Shown here in pieces: positions 33,230 to 42,511 of a stretch of 64,000 nucleotides of DNA. The notes below the pieces were generated by a model. That model had not been told where the DNA came from. It did no database searches and saw only the letters and a list, made by a program, of their open reading frames with translations. How positions within the stretch are numbered: the first letter of the stretch is position 1; each line of letters begins with the position of its first letter. The position numbers and the translations under genes are program-made. This stretch comes from JABGPL01 sp964387885. Lineage in GTDB: Bacteria > Electryoneota > AABM5-125-24 > Hatepunaeales > Hatepunaeaceae. Location: positions 15,116 through 79,115 of the forward strand of contig CAYLYZ010000011.1 in assembly GCA_964387885.1 (NCBI GenBank). Reading direction: 5' to 3'.

Positions 33230-35760
33230 TTTTTATTTTTCCTGATCTTTGATGTCCAGCGTCCGTTGTCGGTCGGTACAAATTCGATTTCTGCTTTTTC
33301 TTCCGGATGCAATCTTACTGAACCCAGAGCTCGTTTTCCCGGTTCGGGGAATATTTCAAGTGCGAGCTGTAAATATGGATTTATATTGCGTTGGCAGACC
33401 TTAAAAACTCCATTATTATCCCGCTCGAGAATGACTACTCCTCCGACATGCATAACCTCAAGCTTCGTTTTTCCCCAATGTGCAGGGAATCGTGGTTTAA
33501 GTGTCAGGAAAGTATCTGAGCCTGGTTCTATACCAAGTAGATACTCCGTAACTAACCTGACATATTCTGCAGTTGATGCAGCATGCACCGAACAGCCGAC
33601 GATGTCTCGTTGAACGTCGACCGTCTCACCAATTTCTGCTGTGGGCAGTGCCCCGGTCACTCCCTGGTGAATAATTCTGTGAGTCATTCTTTCCAGTAAT
33701 CCCATAAGGCTGTCAGGCTGTTCGGCATTTGCAAGGATGTTTCCTAATATACCTCCCGACCAAACCAGAACATCTCCTTTGGATTTTGTGCCTTTTGGCG
33801 AATTCTCTTCGAGGTAAACGTGTGTTGATGAGTAGTTTTCATCAAAAGGTGACAGGGTTCGAAAACCGACTTCTCCGATAAGTTCGTTTTCAGAAGCATA
33901 CTTAAATATATTTTTTGCTCTTCGATGATTGCCTGAATCATACCAGTCCAAAGCCAGCATTATTGATCCCCGACTGTCGTATGATGGATTTGGATGCTCA
34001 AATTTATCTCCTTCAGAAGGGAATATCTGCCGGTCTGCCCAGAATTTGTCTTTTCGTAATTTGAAGGGCATCAATGAAGTATCATACGATAAGGGGATAT
34101 TATATTCACCCGCTTCTCCCACAGTGACCAAAGGCACATCAAGTGAACGTGAATCCATACCTCCACTACCGAGAATAAGTGAAAATGGAATTTCGAAAGG
34201 AATGTTATGCAGTCGGGGATATACTTTCAGGAATTCCCTGACTTTAAACAGCAATACCTGAGTCTCTATTGTTGCACCAGCTCGGTCGACGCAGGCTGGT
34301 GAATCCCAAAGAAAATTCTGGTTAGAATTTGAATAGACAATACCATACCGGAGACGGTATTTCATAGTTCCGAGCAACGATTTTGCAATTGAGGTTGCAA
34401 ATCTGTCCGCATAAAGGGTATCGGTATCTGTAGGAAATAATCTCCTGTATGCCAGAACGGCAAGCCCTGCAATTTCAGGAATACGGTACTCAATACCATC
34501 TTCCCGAATTTGCCCGGGCAGCATACCATATTCAGGGGACAACTCGTTTGAATTCTGACGGGATAATATACTATTCAGGACATCAATTGACACACCCCGG
34601 TTGATACCTGACGCGAGCATTCCCGGTATGGTGAGACATGAAAACCAACCATCCGGATAGGGACTGTCCGGTAAACCGGTCAGCAGAAATGTATCATCAC
34701 CTTTTGAGTAAATCAACCTGGCGAGTGTAAGTCTTGCCCAGCTGAATGCTCTTATAAACTCCCGATCATCACAGCTGATGTTTATTTTCCGAAGCATAGC
34801 GGAAAACCACTGCTCTCTCTGGATTCGAATTATTTCCCGATTATTAATCAGAAATCTTGCATTTTCCGCCGCGGAATATCTATCGTTGCCATATCCGATT
34901 GCGAATGTTGCTGAAGCGGACTCAACCAGAAATTCTGCTGGTGACCATAAATGGGCTTCTCCAGGTCTTCCTTTAAGCTGACTTGCCCTGTATAATCGTA
35001 ATTGCTTCTGTTTAAAATCGCGGAAGATAACATCCTCCGAACAAACAAATGCCAGCCAGCCTCCTGATCCATCTGCCCGAGCAAGTGATAGTGTCTGAAA
35101 TTCTTCATCCCAATGCGAAACATAGCGTGCGTTCTCTTCTGTCTCATAATGTCTGAAGTCCGCAAATGGGGTGAAAATAAAGCCATTCCGATTGACATTT
35201 TTCAGTTCGATATAAATACCTGATTTCCGATGAGGCATTTCAATTCGTTCGATTAATCCGTCTTCGAAATGTCTTTCTATCCATCCCGGATCTACTACCG
35301 AAAATACTGGAGTTCGATCTATCTGTTCACCTGCAAGATTTGCTATTTTCCATTCTGCAAGTAATCGATATTCGCCCTGACCATAACCGTAAGAACTCTC
35401 CTCTGGTCTTTTCAAGGCATCGTCATAGTAATAACCACCGGTTCCATCTGTAAGCATTGTCAGCCGGTTCTCTCCAGCATAGATGGTGTCTGCCAGATTC
35501 TCAACCAGATGAGAGGCGATCGTGTCTTCTGATTTGTTCGAACAGCTGATAAGGAAAAGGATACTGGTCGAAAGGAGAATTACAATTCGGAAATCCTCGG
35601 AAATTTGCTTAAAAAAATTCTCAAAAGTGATGTCTTTGCGAACGAAGTGAAGCACTCTCTTAACTCGAATATATCCAAACAGATCGCTTCGTCTCTTCTT
35701 TCCTCGCGACGACGAGCGTAAGGTGTTGCTTCCGGAAATTGTTTTGGCTTTCAGCAGCAT
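33220..35760 (-). CDS. Lipoprotein with (alpha/alpha)6-barrel glycosidase-like region
   Basis: 846 residues in the open frame. Lipobox L-I-S-C with Cys at 73, preceded by a hydrophobic run, so the mature protein is a lipoprotein. The body has a beta-rich N-terminal domain, then an alpha-helical region (about 320-720) resembling the amylo-alpha-1,6-glucosidase/GH63-like barrels (R-A-F-S-W-A-R-L-T-L-A, G-L-P-D-S-P-Y-P-D-G-W-F, D-S-R-G-S), then a C-terminal beta domain. Catalytic residues cannot be assigned by eye. Residues 8-46 are encoded by palindromic element copy 4 inserted in frame between the ATG and the signal sequence; the true start is therefore unclear (no ATG, GTG or TTG between the element and the lipobox). 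Begins 12 bases after dinG. Confidence 0.55.
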   Translation of the reverse strand: MLLKAKTISGSNTLRSSSRGKKRRSDLFGYIRVKRVLHFVRKDITFENFFKQISEDFRIVILLSTSILFLISCSNKSEDTIASHLVENLADTIYAGENRLTMLTDGTGGYYYDDALKRPEESSYGYGQGEYRLLAEWKIANLAGEQIDRTPVFSVVDPGWIERHFEDGLIERIEMPHRKSGIYIELKNVNRNGFIFTPFADFRHYETEENARYVSHWDEEFQTLSLARADGSGGWLAFVCSEDVIFRDFKQKQLRLYRASQLKGRPGEAHLWSPAEFLVESASATFAIGYGNDRYSAAENARFLINNREIIRIQREQWFSAMLRKINISCDDREFIRAFSWARLTLARLIYSKGDDTFLLTGLPDSPYPDGWFSCLTIPGMLASGINRGVSIDVLNSILSRQNSNELSPEYGMLPGQIREDGIEYRIPEIAGLAVLAYRRLFPTDTDTLYADRFATSIAKSLLGTMKYRLRYGIVYSNSNQNFLWDSPACVDRAGATIETQVLLFKVREFLKVYPRLHNIPFEIPFSLILGSGGMDSRSLDVPLVTVGEAGEYNIPLSYDTSLMPFKLRKDKFWADRQIFPSEGDKFEHPNPSYDSRGSIMLALDWYDSGNHRRAKNIFKYASENELIGEVGFRTLSPFDENYSSTHVYLEENSPKGTKSKGDVLVWSGGILGNILANAEQPDSLMGLLERMTHRIIHQGVTGALPTAEIGETVDVQRDIVGCSVHAASTAEYVRLVTEYLLGIEPGSDTFLTLKPRFPAHWGKTKLEVMHVGGVVILERDNNGVFKVCQRNINPYLQLALEIFPEPGKRALGSVRLHPEEKAEIEFVPTDNGRWTSKIRKNKKWQ
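35605..35741. repeat. ~130-base palindromic repeat element, copy 4, inside a reading frame
   Basis: Same family as 10056, 13104 and 21777. It lies between the 35760 ATG and the signal peptide of the lipoprotein, in a frame with no stop codon, giving S-S-R-G-K-K-R-R-S-D-L-F-G-Y... The copy at 10056 encodes S-S-R-G-T-K-R-R-S-N-L-F-G-Y in the matching frame. Confidence 0.8.
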
Positions 35761-35772
35761 TTCAAGTGGGAA

Positions 35773-38655
35773 TTATTCATCTTTCAGGTTGTCTTTAATA
35801 TATCCGCCCATTGTCTGGAGCATTGATTCAACATTTTCAAACTGATTTGCCTTTCCAGGCAATGTCCGGTAGAAAATGTCTCCGTAACGTTTGGTTAATA
35901 TCCGTGCATCGAGCATCAGGATAACACCTCGATCCGTGACTGTCCTGATCAATCTTCCTGCACCCTGGCGGACGCGCAATACAGCATTTGGTAGTTGGTA
36001 TTCCATAAACGGATTGCCACCCTCACGTCGCAATTTGTTTATCCGGGCGGCTACAATCGGATCACTTGGTACGGCAAACGGCAGTTTGGGAATTACTACG
36101 ACCTGCAGCGCCGGACCGGGGACGTCTATCCCTTCCCAGAAGGAGTCTGTTCCGAGTAAAATTGCTTTACCATTCGCCTTCCTCAACCTGCGGATGAGCA
36201 TGTCCCGGTTTCGTCCACCACGCTGGACGAGTATCTCAATTTCTTTGCCCAGCAGTAGTTTATTCAGATCCCGTTCTACTTGACGCAGAGCCTTATAAGA
36301 TGTGAACAGAACTAGTATGCCTGCTCTGTACCGCAGGGCAATTTCAGCACATAAATTTGAGACTGCACTGAGATGTTCTGCTGATTGATCTGATGGAGAT
36401 GGAATAAAATTCGGATATCCAACGAGGCAGTTGTTAGCGTAATCAAAAGGTGATCCGAAAATCGATACTCTTACTCTCTCCTGAGGAAATTCGGTTAAAC
36501 CCAAGCTTTTAAGGATGTGATTAAAACCGCTTGGTGTATTGGTTGTCGAGAGTGTTGCGGAAGTAAGGATCGCGGAATCAAGTTTTGCCCATAGTCCCTC
36601 AACCAGCATGTCAGCAATTTCGAGGGGTGCAGATCTGATCCATATTGGTTTGTTCAATTCAGCCGGGACATCCACCCAGTAAACCCGGTTTTCGTCCTCC
36701 GGGTTCATTGAATGATACAATGCTTCGGTTATACCGCCACACATATTGATAACTGCCTGCATCTCCTGCAATACCTGTGTAGGGAACACATCATCCATTT
36801 CATCTACGGTCTTCTCACGGATTCTGCCAAGTGCTTTTGTAGTTGCACTGAGTCCGTTCAGCAACGCTTCACCCGGCTCCATTAATGAGATGTGAAGTTT
36901 ATCACCCTGTTTATATGAAAATGGAGTGGTGTAGGATGCTTTGAACGGTATCTTATTTCTAAGTTCAGCATTTGCTCTTTCAAACAGAGCATTTGCAGAC
37001 TGCCTCAGCCCATCCACATCATCTGCGATTTTCTCGAGTGGTGAAACCAGTCGTTCGAGAAGTTTATCAGCAGCAAGTGAATGCCACAGGTCACCTTTTC
37101 GCGAACACATCCTGCCTATCCGGTCAAACAGGTTTTTAAGTAGGGGGGAGGATAACTCGGTTCCGAACTGATCCGTTGCCACCTCTTCGAGGTGGTGAGC
37201 CTCATCGAAGATCACCCTGATCTCATCTCCTCCGAGCAGGTTTCCCTCACTGACGAGATCCGATAAAACCAGGCTGTGATTAACAACGACGATATCCGCT
37301 TTAAGGGCTTTCTTGCGAATATTTGATAACGGGCAGTCACCTTTGCAGGAGTTACCGGTGCAGTATCCCGGTTCTGAAGCTACTAACTGAAAGAAACCTC
37401 CGGATTCATAAATTGAGCTGAGTTCGCTTAAGTCCCCGGTCTGAGTTTCTTTCACCCACCTTACCATTACCGCAGCTGATTCCCGCTGAAAAACACTTGC
37501 TCCATAACGCTCCGGATCTAACAGCCAGTTTCTCCATTTTGTGCGGCATAGATAATTACGACGCCCCTTAAGCAAGGCAACGTTAAATCCGAATTTAAAC
37601 AGTGCACCAAGCCGTGGGATTTCGTTATTAAAAAGTTGATCCTGGAGGTTTTTAGTGTGAGTGGACACTATTATCCGTTGACCTGTCAGTAGAGCAGGCA
37701 CCAAATAGCCCATTGATTTGCCGACACCCGTTCCGGCTTCAACGACCAGTATCTGGCTTTCGCGAAGGGCTCCGGCACATTGCACTGCCATGTCGACCTG
37801 TTCCTGCCTGACTTCGTAACCTTCCATTACTTTCTCAAACCTATCAATCTCATGGAAGAGACGCATGATTTGTTGGTCGGATGCCGGTGTATCCGGTCGG
37901 GAAATACCCGCGACGGAGTAAAAATTCTGCGGATTGTCCGGCAATCCTTCCAGTGCTCCCGGCGGGTGATCTGTTGACAAATATCCTGATGAAACAGCTT
38001 TGTGAACGCATCTCAGTGTATTGGCAAGGGGTGAAGCTGTACCAGATACGAGCCGCAAAGCATCGGCGATTTGGGGGAGATCAATTAATGACATCTGCTG
38101 GAGGAGAATCGCGAAAACGTCACCGGTCGCAGCAGCGTCATCTGCAGCCCGGTGGTGACTTCGGTTAACAACTCCATATCGTTCACAGAGCTTTGCGAGA
38201 CCGAAGCCATCATTGCATGGAGTCAGAAACCGCGCAGCGATACGGTTATCATGGCTGATCGGCATCGTGCGAGCAACTTTGAAATGCTCGGCGGTCGGGC
38301 TGGCAGATTCAAGAAAACCGAGGTCAAAGGCAAAATTCTGCCCTACGATATCAGCATCTCCAACGAAATCGATGAAGTCTTCTGCGACCTGATCAAGACG
38401 GGGAGCATCTTTAAGATCTTCCGGGGTTATTCCGGTAAGTTCTGTTATTTCCGGGGGGAGTTTTTGTCCGGGATCTACAAACTGACTGTATCTGTCCACC
38501 TCAATCCCTTGGCGGAATCGTACAGCCCCAAGCTCGATTATTGCATCGCGACCTGCGTCGAGGCCTGTTGTTTCAAGGTCAATCGCGACAAATTCCTCGA
38601 GATTGAGGCGTTGCCAGAGTGATACGTTGTTTGTATTTTCTTGTTCTTCAGTCAT
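35773..38655 (-). CDS. dinG: DinG-family helicase with N-terminal DEDD exonuclease domain
   Basis: 960 residues. Residues ~20-195 are a DnaQ-like 3'-5' exonuclease (F-V-A-I-D-L-E-T-T-G with D26/E28; D-L-G-F; H-R-A-A-D-D-A). The helicase follows: Walker A E-A-G-T-G-V-G-K-S at 306-314, the iron-sulphur cysteines (C-R-T-K-W, then G-Y-C-T-G-N-S-C-K-G-D-C), D-E-A-H-H box, F-W-E-G-I-D-V-P-G, and Q-G-A-G-R-L-I-R. This is the Firmicute-type exonuclease–DinG fusion rather than the short E. coli form. It unwinds 5'-3', probably resolving R-loops or damage structures. Start overlaps the K+ channel stop by 8 bases. Confidence 0.94.
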   Translation of the reverse strand: MTEEQENTNNVSLWQRLNLEEFVAIDLETTGLDAGRDAIIELGAVRFRQGIEVDRYSQFVDPGQKLPPEITELTGITPEDLKDAPRLDQVAEDFIDFVGDADIVGQNFAFDLGFLESASPTAEHFKVARTMPISHDNRIAARFLTPCNDGFGLAKLCERYGVVNRSHHRAADDAAATGDVFAILLQQMSLIDLPQIADALRLVSGTASPLANTLRCVHKAVSSGYLSTDHPPGALEGLPDNPQNFYSVAGISRPDTPASDQQIMRLFHEIDRFEKVMEGYEVRQEQVDMAVQCAGALRESQILVVEAGTGVGKSMGYLVPALLTGQRIIVSTHTKNLQDQLFNNEIPRLGALFKFGFNVALLKGRRNYLCRTKWRNWLLDPERYGASVFQRESAAVMVRWVKETQTGDLSELSSIYESGGFFQLVASEPGYCTGNSCKGDCPLSNIRKKALKADIVVVNHSLVLSDLVSEGNLLGGDEIRVIFDEAHHLEEVATDQFGTELSSPLLKNLFDRIGRMCSRKGDLWHSLAADKLLERLVSPLEKIADDVDGLRQSANALFERANAELRNKIPFKASYTTPFSYKQGDKLHISLMEPGEALLNGLSATTKALGRIREKTVDEMDDVFPTQVLQEMQAVINMCGGITEALYHSMNPEDENRVYWVDVPAELNKPIWIRSAPLEIADMLVEGLWAKLDSAILTSATLSTTNTPSGFNHILKSLGLTEFPQERVRVSIFGSPFDYANNCLVGYPNFIPSPSDQSAEHLSAVSNLCAEIALRYRAGILVLFTSYKALRQVERDLNKLLLGKEIEILVQRGGRNRDMLIRRLRKANGKAILLGTDSFWEGIDVPGPALQVVVIPKLPFAVPSDPIVAARINKLRREGGNPFMEYQLPNAVLRVRQGAGRLIRTVTDRGVILMLDARILTKRYGDIFYRTLPGKANQFENVESMLQTMGGYIKDNLKDE

Positions 38656-39394
38656 CTATGGTATTTTTCTGATTTGCTTCAATTCTCTCAAGTCTCTTCT
38701 TTATTTCACCGAGTTCTTTTAGCACAGCATCATCTTTCTTTTCTTCTTTTGACTCATATGTTAAAAAGATTGAGGCAACATATGCAGTAAAAGCAGCGAA
38801 TAAGCCAATACCGGAAATCATCAGTGCTGTTGCGACAATTCTTCCAAGAGTTGTAACCGGATAAAAATCACCATAGCCAACAGTTGTAATAGTAACAAAA
38901 GCCCACCAAAGAGCATCACCCGCAGTTTTAATGTTCGCTCCTGAATCAGTCTCACTATTAAGGATTGCCATTGAGCCAAAAACAATCAGAACAAATGAAA
39001 TCAGCGATGCTAAAGCTAGCGTACTCTTGGCTTTATATTGGAGTAAATACTGGATAATGTACTTTGAAGACCGAAATCCCCTTAATATTCTCAAGATTCT
39101 AAATACTCTGGCGAATCGTCCCCATCTTAATATTTCAAGATTCGGAATGCTTGAAATTAAATCTATCCAACCCCACTTCAGATAATGGAGTTTCTTTTTT
39201 GCAGTTAAAAGATTTATAATGAAGTCTGCGAGGAAAACAACACAAATCCAGTTATCAATAAGATTCAGTAGATTATTAATATCATCGGGTAGAGAAAAAA
39301 TTGTCTGAATGAATAATGCGGTAAGAACATAAACACACAAGAACAGCATGACCACTTGCCATATCTGAATTTTTTGTGAAACGTCCTTATCCAT
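38648..39394 (-). CDS. Voltage-gated-type potassium channel
   Basis: 248 residues, six membrane segments. S4-like voltage sensor at about 90-108 with arginines every third or fourth position (R-W-G-R-F-A-R-V-F-R-I-L-R), pore helix, and selectivity filter T-T-V-G-Y-G-D at 170-176. A C-terminal coiled coil (about 212-242, K-E-L-G-E-I-K-K-R-L-E-R-I-E) may hold the tetramer together. Related to KvAP and bacterial Kv channels. Potassium handling is a common target of c-di-AMP, whose synthase is encoded in this window, but no link is shown by sequence. Confidence 0.92.
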   Translation of the reverse strand: MDKDVSQKIQIWQVVMLFLCVYVLTALFIQTIFSLPDDINNLLNLIDNWICVVFLADFIINLLTAKKKLHYLKWGWIDLISSIPNLEILRWGRFARVFRILRILRGFRSSKYIIQYLLQYKAKSTLALASLISFVLIVFGSMAILNSETDSGANIKTAGDALWWAFVTITTVGYGDFYPVTTLGRIVATALMISGIGLFAAFTAYVASIFLTYESKEEKKDDAVLKELGEIKKRLERIEANQKNTIDD

Positions 39395-39504
39395 TTCTTT
39401 CCTTAAAGCAGTTTTCAGATGGGTTAAATGCTAAACTGAGTATTTACAGTTTTGAGCACTATACTATCAGATCTTGATAGCAAAACTAATTAACATACTC
39501 TTTC

Positions 39505-39830
39505 TGTCAAATGAGGGTGAGACCTTTGAAATATTCACGAACTAATCTTTTCTTGTGATTTCCAGGAAAGAGGAGTTGTATAAAGTAATTATGTATGCTG
39601 GATTCCCGCCTTCCAGTCTGTCTGAGAATGAAGATAATACCCGATTTTCCTCATTCCCAGCTTGACTGGGAATCCAGTAAGTTATTGAAATATCTGGATT
39701 CCGGTTTTCACGGGAATGAGGAGCAAGAATGAAATTCTTGCTCTGATGTTATTCTCGGACAGTCTGCTTCGCGGGAACAACGTACTTCCACAAGAATTGA
39801 ATATTCCAAAGAACTCGAAGGCACCTGACA
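39505..39830. repeat. Inverted-ended element, copy C, with an insertion
   Basis: Ends match copies at 30410 and 44111 (GAGACCTTTGAAATATTCA at left; CACAAGAATTGAATATTCCA and GGCACCTGACA at right). The centre is replaced or interrupted by other repeat sequence (CTGGATTCC...GGAATCCAG units), which makes it 326 instead of about 193 bases. Confidence 0.65.
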
Positions 39831-39849
39831 TTACTCAATGACGACATAT

Positions 39850-39876
39850 CTAGCAGACGAGGGCGTCTGCCAGCGC
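39850..39876. repeat. Single GGCAGACG palindrome unit
   Basis: CTAGCAGACGAGGGCGTCTG followed by CCAGCGC; ends five bases before the stop codon of the molybdenum hydroxylase gene (minus strand), so it is the immediate 3' flank and may act as a 3' stem-loop. Confidence 0.65.
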
Positions 39877-39880
39877 AAGT

Positions 39881-42268
39881 TTATCCTTCCCGCAACATCA
39901 TAGCAATTCGCTCAGGAGTTGCCGGAAGTTCGGTAATTCGCACTCCTGTCGCATTATAGATCGCATTCAGGATTGCTGGAATCGTCGGCATGATCGCACC
40001 TTCACCAACCTCTTTTGCACCGTATGGTCCGTTAGGTTCGTCTGTTTCGATAATAATCGCGTCAAGTTCAGGCATATCCAGTGAAGTCGGGATTTTATAC
40101 TCGGCGAGGTTAGTATTGATGACGTTTCCTTTGTCGTCGTATAAAATTTCCTCCATCAGTGCCTCACCCATGCCCATTGAAATCGAGCCCTGCATCTGGC
40201 CTTCAACCTGGGTGCGGTTGATTGCAAAACCGCAGTCATGAGCTCCGGTTACTTTTTTAACATCTACTTCACCTGTTTCGAGATCGATTTCAACCTCAGC
40301 GATTTGAGCTGAGCATCCAAATGCGGGAGATGTTCCTACGGCAGCACCTTTAAATGATCCGCCCAGTTTAGGTGGTTTATATTTCCCGGTTCCGACAATA
40401 GTACCGCTCTCGAGGAACGCCATGCGGGAGGCCTCTTTAAAGGTCAGAAACTCCGAATCCTGCCTGTCTGTAAATCCACGATGTTCATGCATAAATTCTT
40501 CACGCATATCTGCGAAATCGATTTTTCCGGATTTGCTCTTAACAAATCCACTATCCATGTATAGATCTTCAAATGGCGTACCCGAGCGTTTGGAAATTGC
40601 GTTCAGTATCTGATCCCGCACTGATTCTGCAGCCTCCTTTGCAGCATGTCCCATCATCAGGGTTGTCCGGCTTGAATAGGCACCGAGGTCGACAGACAGC
40701 TCACTGTCACCGGTTACAGCTTTGACATTATCAACCGGGATACCGAGTACTTCGGCGGTGATCATAGCCAGAACAGTATCACATCCCTGTCCGATATCGG
40801 CAGCACCGGACTGAACGAGGACAGAACCCCCTATTTCATTGAGATGTGTTAGAACTGTGGCATGATAGGTTTCCGAGCGATAGATTGAGTATCCTGCTCC
40901 TGATACGAAAAATCCGCAGGATGATCCGATTCCCTTTACCTTTTTAGCTCCGGTTTTCACCTTGCCAGGGATTCTGGTTTCTTTCCAGACATCATTCCAG
41001 TTAGTCGCATCGCGGACAGCTTCAAGGCATTCTTTCATTCCGAGGCTGGACATATACAGTTCATTGCAGGTCGTTTCACCAGATTCCATGACGTTTTTCA
41101 ACCGAAGGTCAACCGGATTCATCCCGATTTCTTCAGCGATCTTATCAAGCTGCGTTTCAAATAATGCTCTGGCAATGACAGCTCCATGACCACGTTGAGC
41201 TCCACAAGTCGGTTTATTCGTGACAACCCGGTAACCGTCATATTTCATGTTCTTCAGCCGGTAGGGTCCGCCTAACAGGGAACCGGCATAATAAATCGTA
41301 GCGATACCAAAACTTGCATACGCACCACCATCGAGAGTGCACTTGTGGCGCAGAAACATCAATGTCCCGTCTTTTTTAACCCCGGTTGTCATCTCATGCC
41401 AGAACTGATGCCGGGCACGCGAATGCAGGAAAACCTGTTCGCGGTCAAATGTCATTTTGACCGGTTTACCGGCTACCTGAGCGAGTTTGCAGACGCATAA
41501 CTCTGCAGTCGAACATGATGCTTTAGGACCAAACCCACCCCCAACTGCCGGTTTTACCACCCGGACTTTTTCAAGCGGGAGCTCAAGTGCCATTGCCAGA
41601 GTACGCTGGACATAATGAGGAGCCTGTGTCGAGCTATGCATTGTAAGTTTGCCAGTGCTGTCGAACTCAGCGAGAATCGATTGTGGCTCGATAAAAGCTC
41701 CATCCTGCATCTTCGACATCATTTTATCGGTGCGGATGTAATCACATTCTTTTTCAGCAGCGTCACAATCCCCAAAATCCCAGTGTACTTCTGCACATTT
41801 GTTGTTCTTATATTTTTCATGTATCTGAGGCAGCCCATCTTCCATCGCATTGAATCCATCAAGCACAGCCGGAATTTCTTCAAAATCGACTTCGATCAGT
41901 GAAACAGCTTCAAGGGCAGTATCCTGATCAATGGCAGCAACAGCAGCGATTTCATCACCAACATATCGGACTTTATCCAGACAAAGAATATTCTCGTCAT
42001 ATCTGGCAGGTGAAACTCCATACCGGACGGTTCCCGCTTCTTTGCCGGTGATAATTGCTTTAACACCGGGCAGTGCCATTGCCTTAGATGTGTCGATATT
42101 GACGATTTTTCCGTGGGCAAGAGGGCTGTGGAGGATGGCGCAACTAAGCATTCCGGGGCGTTTCAGGTCATCGGTGTAAACCGCTTTACCGGTGACTTTA
42201 TCAACTGCATCTACCCGCGGCGTGCGGGTGTTCAGGATTTTGTAAGTTTTTGACTCTTTTTCTTTCAT
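39881..42268 (-). CDS. Xanthine dehydrogenase-family molybdopterin-binding (large) subunit
   Basis: 795 residues from ATG 42268, chosen for the upstream GGAAG and because an upstream extension (to 42352) is C-run repeat sequence. Opens with the family pattern V-D-A-V-D-K-V-T-G-K-A-V-Y-T-D-D, has G-G-G-F-G-P-K (Mo cofactor loop), a R-G-H-G-A stretch, and ends with the G-E-G-A-I-M-P-T-I-P-A-I-x-N-A-I motif, containing the active-site glutamate region. Hydroxylates a purine, aldehyde or aromatic CoA ester; substrate unknown. The FAD and 2Fe-2S subunits that it needs are not next to it, which is unusual. Confidence 0.88.
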   Translation of the reverse strand: MKEKESKTYKILNTRTPRVDAVDKVTGKAVYTDDLKRPGMLSCAILHSPLAHGKIVNIDTSKAMALPGVKAIITGKEAGTVRYGVSPARYDENILCLDKVRYVGDEIAAVAAIDQDTALEAVSLIEVDFEEIPAVLDGFNAMEDGLPQIHEKYKNNKCAEVHWDFGDCDAAEKECDYIRTDKMMSKMQDGAFIEPQSILAEFDSTGKLTMHSSTQAPHYVQRTLAMALELPLEKVRVVKPAVGGGFGPKASCSTAELCVCKLAQVAGKPVKMTFDREQVFLHSRARHQFWHEMTTGVKKDGTLMFLRHKCTLDGGAYASFGIATIYYAGSLLGGPYRLKNMKYDGYRVVTNKPTCGAQRGHGAVIARALFETQLDKIAEEIGMNPVDLRLKNVMESGETTCNELYMSSLGMKECLEAVRDATNWNDVWKETRIPGKVKTGAKKVKGIGSSCGFFVSGAGYSIYRSETYHATVLTHLNEIGGSVLVQSGAADIGQGCDTVLAMITAEVLGIPVDNVKAVTGDSELSVDLGAYSSRTTLMMGHAAKEAAESVRDQILNAISKRSGTPFEDLYMDSGFVKSKSGKIDFADMREEFMHEHRGFTDRQDSEFLTFKEASRMAFLESGTIVGTGKYKPPKLGGSFKGAAVGTSPAFGCSAQIAEVEIDLETGEVDVKKVTGAHDCGFAINRTQVEGQMQGSISMGMGEALMEEILYDDKGNVINTNLAEYKIPTSLDMPELDAIIIETDEPNGPYGAKEVGEGAIMPTIPAILNAIYNATGVRITELPATPERIAMMLREG

Positions 42269-42373
42269 ACTGCTTCCTTGTCTCTCCCCCGTTCTATTAA
42301 AGGGGGGTATAAAAAGGGGGGGTGACCGGACATCCCATCCGGTTCCACACATGTATGTACGTCAGTAATGAAA

Positions 42374-42395
42374 CTCGGGCAATAAATAGCCCGAG
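42374..42395. repeat. Hairpin CTCGGGC-loop-GCCCGAG, repeated from 27441
   Basis: Same loop and flanks as 27441-27462 but with a T-to-C / A-to-G paired change in the stem that keeps base pairing. Confidence 0.65.
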
Positions 42396-42476
42396 CCACA
42401 CAACTCTGTTTTCAACTGATAACTGTTTTCTTGCCGTTACAATCGCGCTTCGCGCGATTACCCCCCCTTAGTTCCC

Positions 42477-42498
42477 CCCCCCTGCAATAGCAGGGGGG
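42477..42498. repeat. CCCCCCTGCAATAGCAGGGGGG hairpin
   Basis: Perfect copy of the palindrome at 31111-31132, placed 14 bases past the gcvPB stop. Confidence 0.6.
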
Positions 42499-42511
42499 AT
42501 TTAGACCACTA

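Larger units (their letters stand above)
39395..39880. other. Gene-free stretch of nested repeats
   Basis: 486 bases between the channel promoter side and the molybdenum hydroxylase stop. Holds the enlarged inverted-ended element 39505-39830 and the palindrome 39850-39876. The first ~100 bases presumably carry the channel–dinG–lipoprotein–ROK promoter; none stands out. Confidence 0.5.

Noticed and set aside
42269..42352. N-terminal extension of the molybdenum hydroxylase subunit
   Set aside because: C-run repeat sequence; the ATG at 42268 has a ribosome binding site and matches the family start.
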